Positions 38,451-50,457 of a stretch of DNA of 64,000 nucleotides are shown in pieces. This DNA comes from Gorsachius magnificus (taxonomy: Eukaryota; Chordata; Aves; Pelecaniformes; Ardeidae). Numbering within the stretch: the first letter of the stretch is position 1; every line of letters starts with the position of its first letter. Under the pieces are notes generated by a model. The model was not told the origin of the DNA and ran no database searches. It saw only the letters and a program-made list of their open reading frames with translations. The stretch spans positions 97,397,311 to 97,461,310 of the forward strand of contig CM067082.1 of the NCBI GenBank assembly GCA_034008185.1. Reading direction: 5' to 3'. A program made the position numbers and the translations under genes.

Positions 38451-39218
38451 TCATAGAATCATAGAATGTTTTGGGTTGGAAGGGACCCCTAGAGGTCATC
38501 TAGTCCAACCCCCCTGCAGTGAGCAGGGACACTGCTAACTAGATCAGATTGCTCAGAGCCTGACCTTGAATGTTTCCAGGGATGGAGCATCTACAGCCTC
38601 TGTGGGCAACCATGTTCCAGTGTTCCACCACCCTCATTGTAAAAAAATTCTTCCTTATATCTAGTCTGAATCTACCCTCTTTTAGTTTAAAACCATTACC
38701 CCTTGTCCTATTGCAACAGGCCCCCGTAAAAAGTTTGTCCTCATCTTTCTTACAAGCCCCCCTTAAGTACTGAAAGGCTGCAATAAGGTCTTCCTGAAGC
38801 CTTCTTTTCTCTTGGCTAAACAACCCCAACTCTTTCAGCCTTTCCTCACAGGAGAGGTGTTCCACCCCTCTGATAATTTTTGTGGCCCTCCTCTGGACCC
38901 ACTCTATCAGGTATATATCTTTCTTGTGCTGAGGACTCCAGAGCTGAATGCAATACTCCAAGTGGGGTCTCATGACAGTGGAGAAAAGGGGCAGAATTAC
39001 CTCCCTCAACCTGCTGGCCATGATTCTTTTGATGCAGCTTAGGGTACAGTTGGCTTTCTGGGCTGCAAGTGCATACTGCCAGGTTATGTCCAGCTTTTCA
39101 TCCACCAGCACCCTCAAGTCCTTCTCTGCAGGGCTGCTTTCAATCCCTTCATCCCCCAGCCTGTATTGGTAATGGGGGTTGCCCCCACCCAGGTGCAGGA
39201 CCTTTCACTTGGACATTG
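38451..39218 (-). mobile_element. CR1 LINE fragment, minus strand, 5'-truncated
   Basis: Read on the minus strand, this runs from a CR1 ORF2 interior point (GTCCTGCACCTGGGTGGGG, coding 'VLHLG', near 39190-39207) through the C-terminus and the 3' UTR. It ends at 38451 with the canonical avian CR1 tail, seen on the plus strand as TCATAGAATCATAGAATG followed by GGTTGGAAGGGACCC. The 3' UTR wording differs from that of the 51-kb copy, so it is a different subfamily. About 770 bp; no promoter and no EN or RT core. Confidence 0.93.
38539..39117 (-). pseudogene. CR1 ORF2 C-terminal fragment
   Basis: An open frame of 192 codons on the minus strand covers the region downstream of the reverse-transcriptase domain. 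Recognisable words are [104 protein letters not shown] and the terminal LSNLI. Near the end the match to 'RLP..VV' is lost ([11 protein letters not shown]), indicating a small compensated indel. The absence of stops over 579 bp suggests modest age. It is a dead fragment, with no EN or RT catalytic motif. Confidence 0.88.
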
Positions 39219-39739
39219 GTCCTATTCATATTAAAGGCCAAGGGAAAATGCTTCCTGTAAGGTCTATGCAGCATTCCAGCTTTAAGTGTAGACAAGATCC
39301 TTATTTAGACATTTGAAAATGTCCGGCCCTCCCAAAGAGAGGGCTTTCTTACTTCTGACAGCCAAGAAAAATTTAGATAGACTTGGAGTGTGGGGGTTTT
39401 TTTTAAGTTTTCCCATTTAGCTGCTCTAAAATAAATTTGTTTTAGACAGTCTGATTCATCAAGTGAACAACAAAAAAATTGTGTATTTAACCTGCTTCAC
39501 ACATTCTGTTCTGATTTACTACTCTATGTTATCTAGAAAGTTTGCCAGCAGGACTATTTATATTCATGCTGTCACCCCTGAATAAAAATGTTGATTTGTA
39601 TTTTCTACTCCACCAGTCCCACTAAAACTGTTCTATTTACTTTCCATTTCACTTTGCTGCCTAATTTTGGGGTTCTGTCGAGATTTATTGAACTATTTAA
39701 GATATTCTTCATTATTATATGCTTAACTGTTTCTGTGGT
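39219..39739. other. Unique non-coding DNA between two CR1 pieces
   Basis: About 520 bp separates the young minus-strand CR1 from the old minus-strand CR1 relic. Nothing else is recognised. A short inverted repeat, GGCCCTCCCAAAGAGAGGGC, lies near 39325. Confidence 0.55.
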
Positions 39740-40000
39740 GATAATTTTTAATCCAAATACTGTGTGGCATTATGTCAAAGACCTTTACAAAATCCAAGTG
39801 TGTCACATTCACTTTCTTCATCGTTATCACATGAATTTGTAATCCCATCAAAATATGAAATCAGATTTGCTTGGCAAAACATACTTCCTGGAAATCTTGT
39901 TGGCCAATATTTAAGAATATATCCATCTATTACCTGTCTATTGATTGCATGGTGTACCAAGTTTCTTTTTCCTATCAGGTAAGATGACCAAGGTTGAAAT
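39740..40000 (-). mobile_element. Ancient CR1-group LINE RT relic, minus strand
   Basis: On the minus strand the frame around 39960-39775 reads FCQANLISYFDGITNS, then DEESECDTLGFCKGL. These fit CR1 reverse-transcriptase words of the type 'CQTNLISFFD..T', '[16 protein letters not shown]', meaning the segment just before RT block A and block A itself. On the plus strand, CAAAGACCTTTACAAAATCC and GAAATCAGATTTGCTTGGCA are the corresponding DNA landmarks. The block-A aspartate position is replaced, and the copy is clearly dead. Limits are approximate. It belongs to an older lineage, like the relic at 21-22 kb. Confidence 0.65.
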
Positions 40001-40933
40001 CAGATATGAATAAGGATGTAATAATATATACCTTTAATCCATCTGCAGTTTAACAGCATTCAGTGGCAATGTTTTAGATGTAATAAATGAACGTGTTAAT
40101 TGCATTGCAACATGTTTCCTTTTCTGAAAGCAAAGAATTAAGTAAGCACAGCTGTTAGGTTGAGCCAAAGCAAAAATGATATAACAACAAAGTATTAAGA
40201 ACTGGAATACCAGGAATCCTTAAAAAACAATAAAAAAGTGCTGACTGAGGAACACCCATGTGCCCTCTTTCAAGGAAGTGGTTTTATTAGTAGGGACCAA
40301 GATCAAAACGAACCCTAAACTGTTAAAATTTCCGTATTTCTGATCTTTCCCAAACTGCTCAATTAAGGAAAACACAAACAAAAATGCAATTTCTGCACAA
40401 AAGTCTGAAAACTAAACAGTGTTGCATTTTGGGAAACCAAAAGGAGTGATTTGCTTAAAAGTTTTGTAAGTGTTGACACGCAACCTGCAGATACATCAGA
40501 CTGATGCCAATAGGACTGCACTTGGCCTGCCATTGTATCCATTGTATCCGTGTCTGGCCCATTTTAGTTTTCACTAAAATACATGCTCGTCTTCTTCAGT
40601 AGTCGTCATCCTTAGGTGTAATGTTAGAATGTTCTCTTTCTACAAGTGGTCTTATAAAAATGCTTTTTCCCTCTCTGTTTTATAATCTTAATTTGACAAG
40701 AAATACCAGATATGATTTGTGATATAGTAATGAAATTATAGTACAGTAATAATTTCAAGAAAATAATCCTCTTAAGTGATTAATTAAAAAGTATCATAAG
40801 TCAAGGCCATAAAATATAGTTCTTGTTTTTTTGACCAAGAGACTGTTTGGGCAGTTTTCTGGCAGGCACTTTGTATGTCTGTGTGTGCATGCAAGTGTCA
40901 GAATGGAAACTATGAAACTCTGTGGTGCTAATA
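40001..40933. other. Unique AT-rich non-coding DNA
   Basis: No gene or transposon is recognised between the two CR1 relics. Confidence 0.6.
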
Positions 40934-41145
40934 ACTGACTGGCTAGGTAGCAGCTCTGCTGGAAAGGACCTGGTGGACAGTAGGCCAAACCAACTCAGCC
41001 ATGCATTTTGGCAGCAATGAAGACAAACAACTTCCTGCATTTTATCAACATCAACATCCTCCACAGATCAGGGGAAATGATTATTCTTCTTGACTCACCA
41101 TTCACTAGACCATGTCTGGAATACCATGACCAGCTTTTGGACACA
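40934..41145 (+). mobile_element. Diverged CR1 LINE ORF2 fragment
   Basis: A diverged CR1 fragment on the plus strand. ACTGACTGGCTAGGTAGCAG, then CTCTGCTGGAAAGGACCTGG and TGGACAG fit the 'ERDLGVLVD' region. TTTTGGCAGCAATGAAGAC fits 'LAAKKA'. ACAGATCAGGGGAAATGATT then ATTC fit 'SR(L/S)REVI(L/I)P'. ACTAGACCATGTCTGGAATA then CC fit '(V)RPHLEYC'. CAGCTTTTGG fits 'QFW'. The frame is broken by stops. The copy ends abruptly in a poly-C/poly-T tract where the CR1 would read a CCCC-rich 'AP' codon stretch, so the tract may have grown from CR1 sequence. Confidence 0.7.
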
Positions 41146-41147
41146 CA

Positions 41148-41188
41148 CCCCCCCCCTCCCCCCCCCCCCCCCCCCCTTTTTTTTTTTT
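41148..41188 (+). repeat. Poly-C/poly-T tract
   Basis: C9, T, C19, then T12 (41148-41156, 41158-41176, 41177-41188). The minus strand is a long G run able to form G-quadruplexes. Runs like this are hard to assemble, so the true length is uncertain. It creates false poly-Pro and poly-Gly frames. Confidence 0.9.
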
Positions 41189-44100
41189 CTATACATGCAT
41201 ATCTTGGCATACAAGTTGAATGAGATTCAAATAGTCTTGTATCAACAGAGAGCCATAAATGCAAGCTCTAGTGATCAGGCAAGATCAATATCTAGTGGTA
41301 AAGGAAAGGGGCTATGGTAAACGAACAAATTCAGCAAACCTTGAAGAACATTCAGTTCTGATATTGTGGTATGTGAGCATGACAGACGGACAAAATGACA
41401 TGCAAAGTTCTTGGTGATGTGCCAGTGTACAGAAGGTCACAGACAGGGGACTTTGTGAATAAAGGCAGAAGAGGGAAGTAATATGAGTGTTTTTTGTTTT
41501 GGTCATGTATTTTGTGTATAAGTCAGCATAGGGATAGACTGTGCAGACAGTCCTTGTGTCTGGTTTGTTTGTTTGTTTGGGGTTTTTTTATGGCTTGCTT
41601 TTTATCTGCTTATTTGATAACAAAAATAGTGTTTCACAACATATAAATACAAATTTTCTCAGTAAATATCCTGCAGGCAGTATGAAGTGTCTAAGGATGG
41701 AGATGATATAGTGTATGAAGAGCATGCAAAATTGAGCAAGAGCTTCCTAAATTTTGTGTCATCTACTGCTAAATTACATATCTTGTTGAAAATGCAAATG
41801 ACATTATTTTGCGATTATCATTAACTCTTTTGGCAATTTTAGCTATTTCCCTCTAGCCACAATATTCTTTGCTATGGAAATGTCTGAACAGTCAAAATAA
41901 AATGTGTTGTTTTTTTTTTTTTTTTCCCACGGAAAAGTTGTGTTTCTTTTTTATTTCATTCTAATACTTTAGTTTTATTTCTGGTATATGTAATTTTGCC
42001 TACTCTGTGTGACCATGTTCAATATCACACTAGATTTACAAATTATTATTAAGTTTAAGTCTACTAGGAAAGTTTGTCATATATTTGCAAGAGGTTTGGA
42101 TCCCTTTGCAAAAATGTAAAGATAAGTAAGGACAGTGTAACACCAGGCTCTTACATATGCAGTACATTAAAAATGCAAGCATGCTATTGCTGAATTACTG
42201 TGCAGTTTTTGTGCTATTGAATGGGCTCTGTGCAGGGTGAGAGCTCTAAAACCAAATTCCTGTCTGTTGGCATGCGGAGGTGGGACGTACAGAAAAAAAC
42301 ATTCAGGACATTTAAGATACTAGAAAAACACTTCTCTTTAGCACAAGTTGTTTATAACTCAGTTGCATTTCACTGTTTCTGAGACAAATAGTTATAAAGT
42401 CTGACAGCAATATACAGCCTCAGTCAGCTGAATTAATGACATCTCATAAATGAAGGTGCATTTGAAGGTACATAAAAATAATATTAGAGTTTAGAAAATG
42501 AGTGACATCACCAACATTCTGGCCACACCCTTCAAGATAATGAAAAGACAGCTTCACCTTTATTTTGTGAAAAAAGTTAAGTCAGTTTAGATGTAAAAAT
42601 TAATAAGGGATTAATTAAATATATTAATAATAGCCATCTTTAAAAAAAGGAATATTTTGTCCCTAAGAATTTTGGTTTTCTAAACACTTTGTGGATTTTT
42701 TTTAATAGTTTGTTTAGGTCATTATTAAGGCTTTTTCTTCTCCAGTGTGGGTAACAAGGCAGATAAACATTTAAGTAGGACATAAATGAATAAACTTGCA
42801 GATATTTTTGAGGAAGCATTATATGAAAAGACATACAAAATACAAAACAGTGACCTACAGGACAAATAAATATAAATTGTAATGCTATTGGGATTGTACT
42901 TACCTTAGAATGTAGTATTAATCTTCCCCTTTACCCCCCAGAAAACTTTCTAGGAATTACAAAATAGGTATTTTCTCCTTGAATAGCTCTGGAGAATTTT
43001 TGTAATGTTTCTTGTTTCTGTCTTTAAGCTTCTCTAATTCAATTGCTTTTCCAGATGGGAAATGGAAGTAAGGAAGGTGTTCCTTTCAGGTAAGAAGTAA
43101 CTTAAATGGTTCATATTTTTGTAGATTTTTAAGTCAGGTAATAACATTATTTCTTCCAGCCTGATCTTTTGGTCACTGTAAATCATTAAGTTTTAATTTT
43201 TACCCAAATAGCCAAAAAAGCACTTATCAAGAATGCAGCAGGTGAGGTGGTAGTTAAACAGAGACCAAATTTTAGTTGGGCATTTGGGAAATGGATTTAA
43301 TTAGAGTCATTGTCCTAAGGCAGAGCTGTTAAGTGTTATGATCACATTCAAGGTGCTGAGAATGCTCAGGACTATAAACAACTTAACAAGCTAAGACCCA
43401 CAGAAAGAATAAATAGTACCATCTCCAATGTTGCGGTGGTCTTTCAGGCTTATGTAGTCCATGACCCACATGAATTAGTCTGGTAGACTCAGTAGAGGAG
43501 CCTACCAGAGCAGAGTCTGGTATATACCTGAACATAAAGAGAATAAACCAGTGGTGCAGACAGAGGTTCTACGGAAACTAGAGTCTGCATGCCTGCAAGT
43601 TGAGCTCTGCCAGGTTACTGCAACCCTGAGAGAGTGCACTGGTAGACCTTTGTATCTGCTGGTTGACTATCCACTATTCCAGGGTGCTGTTGCTTCCTTT
43701 CCAATATAAAAAATTAGATTTTTTTTTTAATGATCAGAAGGGAAGAAAGTCTTGCCTGTCCTTTCCATATATCTATTCCTAGTTGATGAAGAATTATGAT
43801 AAAGGGTGGGAATCGCCTTGTTTTCTCTCCTGCCCTGTCTTTCTTCCCTCAAAGACAATAGAAGCTTGATTTAAGGAAAGCTAAGGAGGTGATGGGGAGA
43901 CATTCTGCTTTCCATACTTCCATACTTTCCATACTTCCAAATCTCCAGCCTCAGTGGAAGACATGATTTCAAGATAATATTATGCCTCTTGAGAATCTCA
44001 GTGAATCTCAGGGCTCTGTAATGCTCCAGTCTGCTCAATAGTTAGAGATCAAAAGAGGTTATGACTGAGGTGATGACTTAAATGTAGGAATGATTGCAAC

Positions 44101-47100
44101 ACACAGTTTTTGTGTAAAGGAGAAGAAAGTTGGCTGGCTGATTCTTCAGCACACTTCAAAGAATTTTTGTGAAGATGCCACAGAACAGAGTTTATTTTAC
44201 ATATGTGAGAAAAACATTGAAAAATCTTGTTTGATTTTCTGATTCAGTTCATCCACCTTTTGACTTTTCACAGCAGAGGCAGATTTCCTTTTTTTTTTAA
44301 ACATTCTAGAGATTATCATGCTCTTAGGGCATGAGATAGCAGACTAAAGGTACATACTGAGTTCGTATACCACTGTTGCTTTCTTCTGCCAAGTACTGCC
44401 AACTGCCAAATCTTGTCTTGAAACAAAAATTAGTTTTCTTTTTTTTTATTTTTATTTTAAGCTTAAATACACACTGTGAGTTTGAAGTTTTATAGAAAGT
44501 TCTGCTGTCATATTGATTCTGGATTTGTATTTCCTGCAAATATGTCTGACTGAAAAAGTACTAAATTATATTAGGTGTAATAGGTTTATTTTGATTTGAA
44601 CTATTGATGACATTCACCAAGTTTTAGAAGCTATAATGATGTATGTTGGAGAAAGAACAAGAACTTTTATGTGAGACATTTTGATTAATTTTGCACACTG
44701 AGATCATATTAAAAATCAAAAATGACAGCAACTTTACTAAGTAGATGAAAATTAGTAATTTCACATCAGTGTCTAATGAAAAGAACTTTACTGAAAATTT
44801 AGACTAAAACTTTATAAATTAAAGGTTAATTTTCACTTATTTATACAGTATGTGTGATGTCCCTTAGGGCATCATGATTTGTTTTACTGTAAAGCTACTC
44901 ATTTTTCTACTATTGCATGCAGTTAATACTGACATGTCTTCTGTGTTTCAGTCAACAGGGATGTTTTTGTTCTTCCTCTAAGACACTTTCCAGGACCATA
45001 AGTACAACTACAGACAATGCAGTGTTACAGAATCTTCATTTAGACAAAAGCATAGCCTGCCTCAAGTTAAGCCAATCTGTACTCTTATTTTGTTGTTTTT
45101 CTATGCCATGCTTTTGTGTTATGCAAATACAACATAAATGTAACATTTAAATAAGGGGTATTAATGATGTATCAATATTTTTAGAGTATAAAATTTGCAG
45201 GGAATACAATGTATAGGGTTAGTATTTTTACTGCAAAACATCAGAACAAATTTATGGTATAAGTGCTCCATAGCACTCTTTGCTTCTCAACTAATGTCTC
45301 ATTTTGAGGTATCCTTTTTAAACACCATGAGTTTGCTGTATTGGCTGCTAATTTTAGACAGTTCTAATATATTGTACTGCAGAATTAAAATTCCGTCTTT
45401 ATAAAACTGGAAACCTGATATTTCTTAAGCCAATGGAGGAATTCTTAAGCCAACAAAGGAATTCATTGCTTCTGAATTGTTTGCCTGTAAAGAGAAAGAG
45501 AAATTCAATGCTGCTGTCTATCTTAAGTAATCATACAGAGTTTGAGCAAGTAGTGCTCTGCAAGTTGTGCAGTGGATTTCATTCTAATAAAGTGCATTAA
45601 ATGAGTGATTTTAATTTCTTTTGTTAAAATTGTCAAATGTTTACAGCTCTAAGAGGCAAAAAGTTGTTTTTAATATGGGTTCACTGAGTCAGCTGGGTGA
45701 TGCAGCTTTTCCTACTGCATCATACCTGGAAATTGTACCAGGTTATAGATGAATGGGAGCTTTCTATATATAGATGTCTAGGAATGGGAAAGTTTATATA
45801 TGCCTTTTTTTGTTTGTAATTAGTAATTTAATTTTTTTATGCTCTTTTGTCTTTAAAAAATACTATGTCACAGTTGTGGGCAGTAAACAATATGCAAGTT
45901 ATGAAGTTTTATTGTTACCCTGGTCACTGGGCTAAGCACATATTGATTATCCATGTGTTCATCATTCTGCTAATTAATTGAGCCCGATGAAGTATGGACT
46001 TTACAAAATTAATACCGAAATTTAACAAATATTTTCATCCTCTTGCAAAATATGGACTAGTTATTTTCAGTTATATACCAGTGCACTGTGTCTGTTGTCC
46101 TTGTGATCCATTTAATTGTCATGAATCCTATGCTAATTTAACCCGGTCTTATTTAAAATTATTCTTATTTCTCTTGTAATCAAGAAAACACAAATTAATG
46201 GAAATTTTGTTACTGAGGCTAGATTTTGACATCAGTTCATTCTGATGACAAAAGGCAATAACTATATAGACTGCTGAGACTTTGTCTCACTCCAAAGACA
46301 AAATCAGAGGGCTTCTCTTGGGCTTTAAGTTATACCAAATACTCCATAATAATTTATGAAAATTTTATAGCCTACTAGTAAGTATGTTCCTAATCTTACA
46401 GATGGAGAAAGAGATATGAATGGAAGAAGCAGCCCAGGTTGGCACAATATTTCTCTTTTTTTCTTTGCTCTGTGTCTGATCTATACACCTCTTAACAGAA
46501 TAGGAGCTGCTGTGATAGGTGAAGTCAAGTACTGACAAGTCAGAAAATTTAACTCTGAGGTTGAAGTACAAATTGAACACCGATCTTCATGGTTTGAAAT
46601 ATAGTCTTTTGATGGTAATTAACCAGTGATTACGGTTGTTTGTAAGTGTAATGAATATAACTCAGCTATGGAATACAATATTGCCGCCTGTATACTATTA
46701 GTGTACACTGGGTTTGTGCCGAAAGCATTTTGCAACCTGTTCCAAATCTCCTGTCACAGCCTGTGTCCAGATAGCCTGCTCACTGATGCTGCTGTCCTTT
46801 TCTTCCTGAAAGTTGTGTTGTCTGCACATCCTGTATTTCATTGTTGTGGCTCCTTTCTAAAGTCATGTCATCTACACAGAGACTGGCAAGCAGCTCCTTC
46901 TTCATTTACTGAGGAATGAACCCTAGTCTCCAATCCCAGTACATTTATGTGAAGGGGTTAGAGTGAGGGCAAGTCCCTGCTGGATCCAATTCTCTGGTCT
47001 TGTTCACTCTTCTAGCACCTAATAATGAAATTCAGAGCATGCAAAGAATAACAAATCCCTTTGTAAACCAAATAGTTTCATTATATATATCTTCACATAC

Positions 47101-47887
47101 CATAAGATTTTATTGGCTTCACTATCCTGAATATTTGCTTCAGCTTGGTGATAGAGGAAGTGGGACATATTGGGTTTTATGTTTGATACTGTCATTAAAT
47201 AAAATGAGAATACTTCATGTTGAATTTTCCATTTCTCAATGACCTGTAAGAATTCATCTAGGCAGGTCTGGTGTTTCTTTTTTTTTTCCCCCTCTCTTTT
47301 TTTTCTCCTCTATACTCATGAAGACCTTTATAAAATAAAGAACTTCTAACTAATATATCTACTGCCAGGAAGGTAAGCCACAAAACTACCTCAAAGCAAA
47401 TTTTAAAAATGTGCCATGGATTTTTCTAAGTTCTTTTTAAACCCAAGACATGATTACCAGAAGTGCTGAGTAAAAACATGTTTTTTGCCTGTATAGATAA
47501 GTCCTCTGGCAGTACATTTGCCAAAGGTCTTAAAAAATGCACTGTTTTGCTAAATCTTAAATACATCACAGAGATGTTTCATTTCTTCTAGACTATTTTC
47601 TTGAGGATTTTTTGGGTCCATTTTTAGGATCTGAGTGATGGGTAGAGATAAGATAATGTTATGAAGAGGAATGTAGGCAAAGATTTGGGAGACAGATTTC
47701 ATACTCTATTCTGATTAACGCAGATTGATGTGACCTAGAAACCTATGTGTCTGATCATCCCAGATTTATCAGAGATTTATTATTTTAATCAGAAGCCTCA
47801 TTTTGAGCAAAAGGAATGAAAATGCCACATGTCTGAAAGCACATTGATAGATTCTGGGGACACAGCACTTTCCCCCCAAGACTTTTA

Positions 47888-47976
47888 CTACCTTCTCTCC
47901 TTCACTGTCTCCTTCCTTCTCTGTTTTTTTTTTTTTTCCCCTCTCTCTCTCCCCGCCATCCCCCCCTCCCCCTTAG
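47888..47976 (+). repeat. Long polypyrimidine tract ending in TTAG
   Basis: Almost pure C/T from 47888 to 47974 (including T15, CTCTCTCTCT and CCCCCCTCCCCC), ended by TTAG at 47973-47976. It has the form of a strong 3' splice acceptor, but the frame after the AG closes after a dozen codons. Simple-sequence expansion explains it equally well. Confidence 0.6.
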
Positions 47977-48286
47977 ATGGCCTTTACAGTAGGTTTAGAC
48001 AGTATTCTGATGTAAAACCCCTTTCAAATAACCACCCCAATCAAAAGTTTATAACTACATTTACTAATTGTACTGACCTAGAAGTAAGTGTAAGCAAATT
48101 TATTACCAACAAAATTAATATTACATCATCTGCAAGGAAAGGGATGTGAATGGAAGGAAAGCAGAATGAATTATTAATTTTCTAAGATCTCAAATTGAGT
48201 ATGTTTTCAGTCATAAGGAGTATAGTACAATAGATGTATTGTTATAGCTGAATTTTCTAAGGTGATTAGATACTTACTACCTAACA

Positions 48287-48302
48287 GTGTGTGTGTGTGT
48301 GT
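48287..48302 (+). repeat. (GT)8 microsatellite
   Basis: Eight uninterrupted GT units. An ordinary dinucleotide microsatellite. Confidence 0.9.
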
Positions 48303-49890
48303 CCTGGTCCTTATCAACTTGTGTTATAACTTAGATATTCTATATGAATTGGAAATAACCAAGGACTGGATTTATTCCAATGGTATTTACCACACTAGGT
48401 GTATTGTCAGCAGAGGATATCTGCATATGCAACAGCAATTCTGCCTACTATTGAAACATAACAGGATATGAGGACAACCCTGCCTCTAAACTGAAGTTTC
48501 TGTTAGATGCATAAAGTTGAATCTGGCTTCTCGGTGAAGTGAAGGACTTTCTAATCTGGAATCCAGATCTCTACATTGCTGTATCTCTATTTTAGTGACT
48601 GTAACGCTAAGAACCTTTCTATAGTGCTACTGGTTTAATACGAAATAATTGGCATCCAAGGCACTGTGCATTTGTGAAGTATTTAGTTTCATCTTCTTCA
48701 ACCCCTTTTTCCTCTTTGTATGCTCCTCTGTCGAGAATCAGACACTTGAGATGGCATGTGCAATTTTAAGAGATCTTTATGAAATTGATTCTTCTGCCTA
48801 AGGATAGATCTAGCAGCATAAGCTTGCATGGTGAGATGAATGAGAGGAGTTTCATGCCTATTGGTTGGGTTTGGATTCTGAATACTGGCTGTGATGAGAG
48901 TGTCTCGAGTCATAAAGAGGACACAGATTACGTTTAGAATATGCTTTAAATTTATATATGTGATTTTTCTGATGCTGTTCATACTGCTTTTCCTATGCAT
49001 GCATGCTTTTTGGGAAGACACTGAATGTCCAGGGAGACATTAGGTTTTGTTTTAGTATCTCTTATTTTAGTGCTTATGTAAATATTTGCAATAGTTTGTG
49101 AATTTTCTTTTTGAAGAAAATGCCTTGAAAATAATGCATTGCTTAATTTTATTAATTAATATTGCTTATCAGGGATTTATTATTTTAATCTTAATAAACT
49201 TAAAAATTATTTTAAGTTTAGCAATTGTAGTTTTGCTATTAAAAGTATTACCTCTTAAAAATACAGTTTTAATAATATTTCATATGAGCTTCTGTGCTAC
49301 ATGAGCTTCCATTCAAACATGAAAAGAATGCAACAAAGGATTTATATTTGTGTCCAGGAAGCCACTAGTTACCAGCATCAGATGTAAATGAGAGAGATTG
49401 TTATAATTACTGGCTTTAACATTGCAATTCACTTTTGTTTCTGAGAATAATGGTATGAGAAACTTATTTGGGAACTGACAGTTTATTAGTCCTCTGTTTT
49501 TTCTTCCAAGCAAAGTATTACTTAGCTAATACTTGTTAAATTGTTAATTACTATTAGTTAATGAGATAATATTTTTTGACTGCTGTATTCTCAGGTTGAT
49601 GACTTCTAACTGCTTTGTGTGGCACAGTAGGATAGAGATGCCTTTGAAGAATTCAGTGAGACACTGAGAATGGAGTTAGTCTTTGCACAGTAGACTTTCA
49701 CATCTGAGCCTGTTACCTGTTATATTCAGTAGAGGTAAAGTCAATATCATCAGTGGGATCTAGGAAGAAACACTTTACACCATAAACTGGTTGTCTAAGA
49801 GGTACTGGAATCACCAAACTTTAAAAACACCTTTCTTTTCCAGTGTCCATGAAAAGAACACTCAGGGACTTGTTTAGCTGCAGATGTCTG

Positions 49891-50457
49891 TGTGATGGTT
49901 TGACGTTGGCTGCATGCCAGGTGCCACCAAGCCACTCTATCACTCCCCTCTTCAGCAGGACAGGTGGGGAGAAAATGAGAAGGAAAAAAGAAAACTCATG
50001 TGTCAGGATAAAAGCAGTTTAATAAAAAGCAAAAGCAAAGGCCATGTGCGGTAGCAAAAGGAAAACAAGACTTTATTCTCTAATTCCCATTAGCAGATGA
50101 TGTCCAGCCACTTCCCGGGAAGCAGGGCTTCAGTATACATAGCCGTTGCTCCAGAAGACAAAAAGTCATACAAGATGAATGCCCCCCCTTCTTCATCCCT
50201 TTTCCTTAGCTTTTATATCTGAGACGATGTCATATGGCATGGAATATCCTATCCCTTTGGTCGTTTTGGGTCAGGTGTCTTGGCTACGTCCAAGATCTTG
50301 CCCCCTCCCAGCCCATTGGTGGTGGTGGGGGAATGTTGGAGACACAGCCTTGATGCTGTGCCAGCACTGCTCAGCAGTAGCCAAAACACTGGTGTGTTAT
50401 CAACACCTTTCTACATACCATGAGAAAGCACAGCACTATGCAGCTCGACCCAATACA
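49891..50457 (+). mobile_element. Solo LTR with perfect 5-bp target-site duplication
   Basis: A 567-bp LTR from TGTGATGGTTTGACGTTGGC to CTCGACCCAATACA, with TG...CA ends. It is flanked by an exact GTCTG duplication (49886-49890 and 50458-50462). Internal landmarks are ATCACTCCCCTCTTCAGCAG, a TATA-like TTTTATATCT (50211-50220), ATGTCATATGGCATGGAATA and GGTCAGGTGTCTTGGCTACG. A 5-bp duplication fits ERVL-like or some class I elements rather than class II, which makes 6 bp. It differs from the 33.5-kb family except for the shared core after the TATA box. The end is shortened relative to the family as I remember it (the stretch before GACCCAATACA is reduced). No retroviral gene remains. Confidence 0.88.

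Larger units (their letters stand above)
41189..49890. other. Unique AT-rich non-coding DNA (8.7 kb)
   Basis: No coding exon or clear transposon is recognised. It holds poly-T (41910-41925), pyrimidine tracts (47275-47312 and 47888-47974), (GT)8 at 48287-48302 and a near-repeat TTAAGCCAA..GGAATTC around 45427-45463. A less AT-rich block at 43335-43680 has LTR-like features (AATAAA words, a possible TG start) but no proof. Confidence 0.6.

Noticed and set aside
41008..41320. Proline-rich and glycine-rich frames on both strands
   Set aside because: Produced by the poly-C/poly-T tract next to a CR1 relic.
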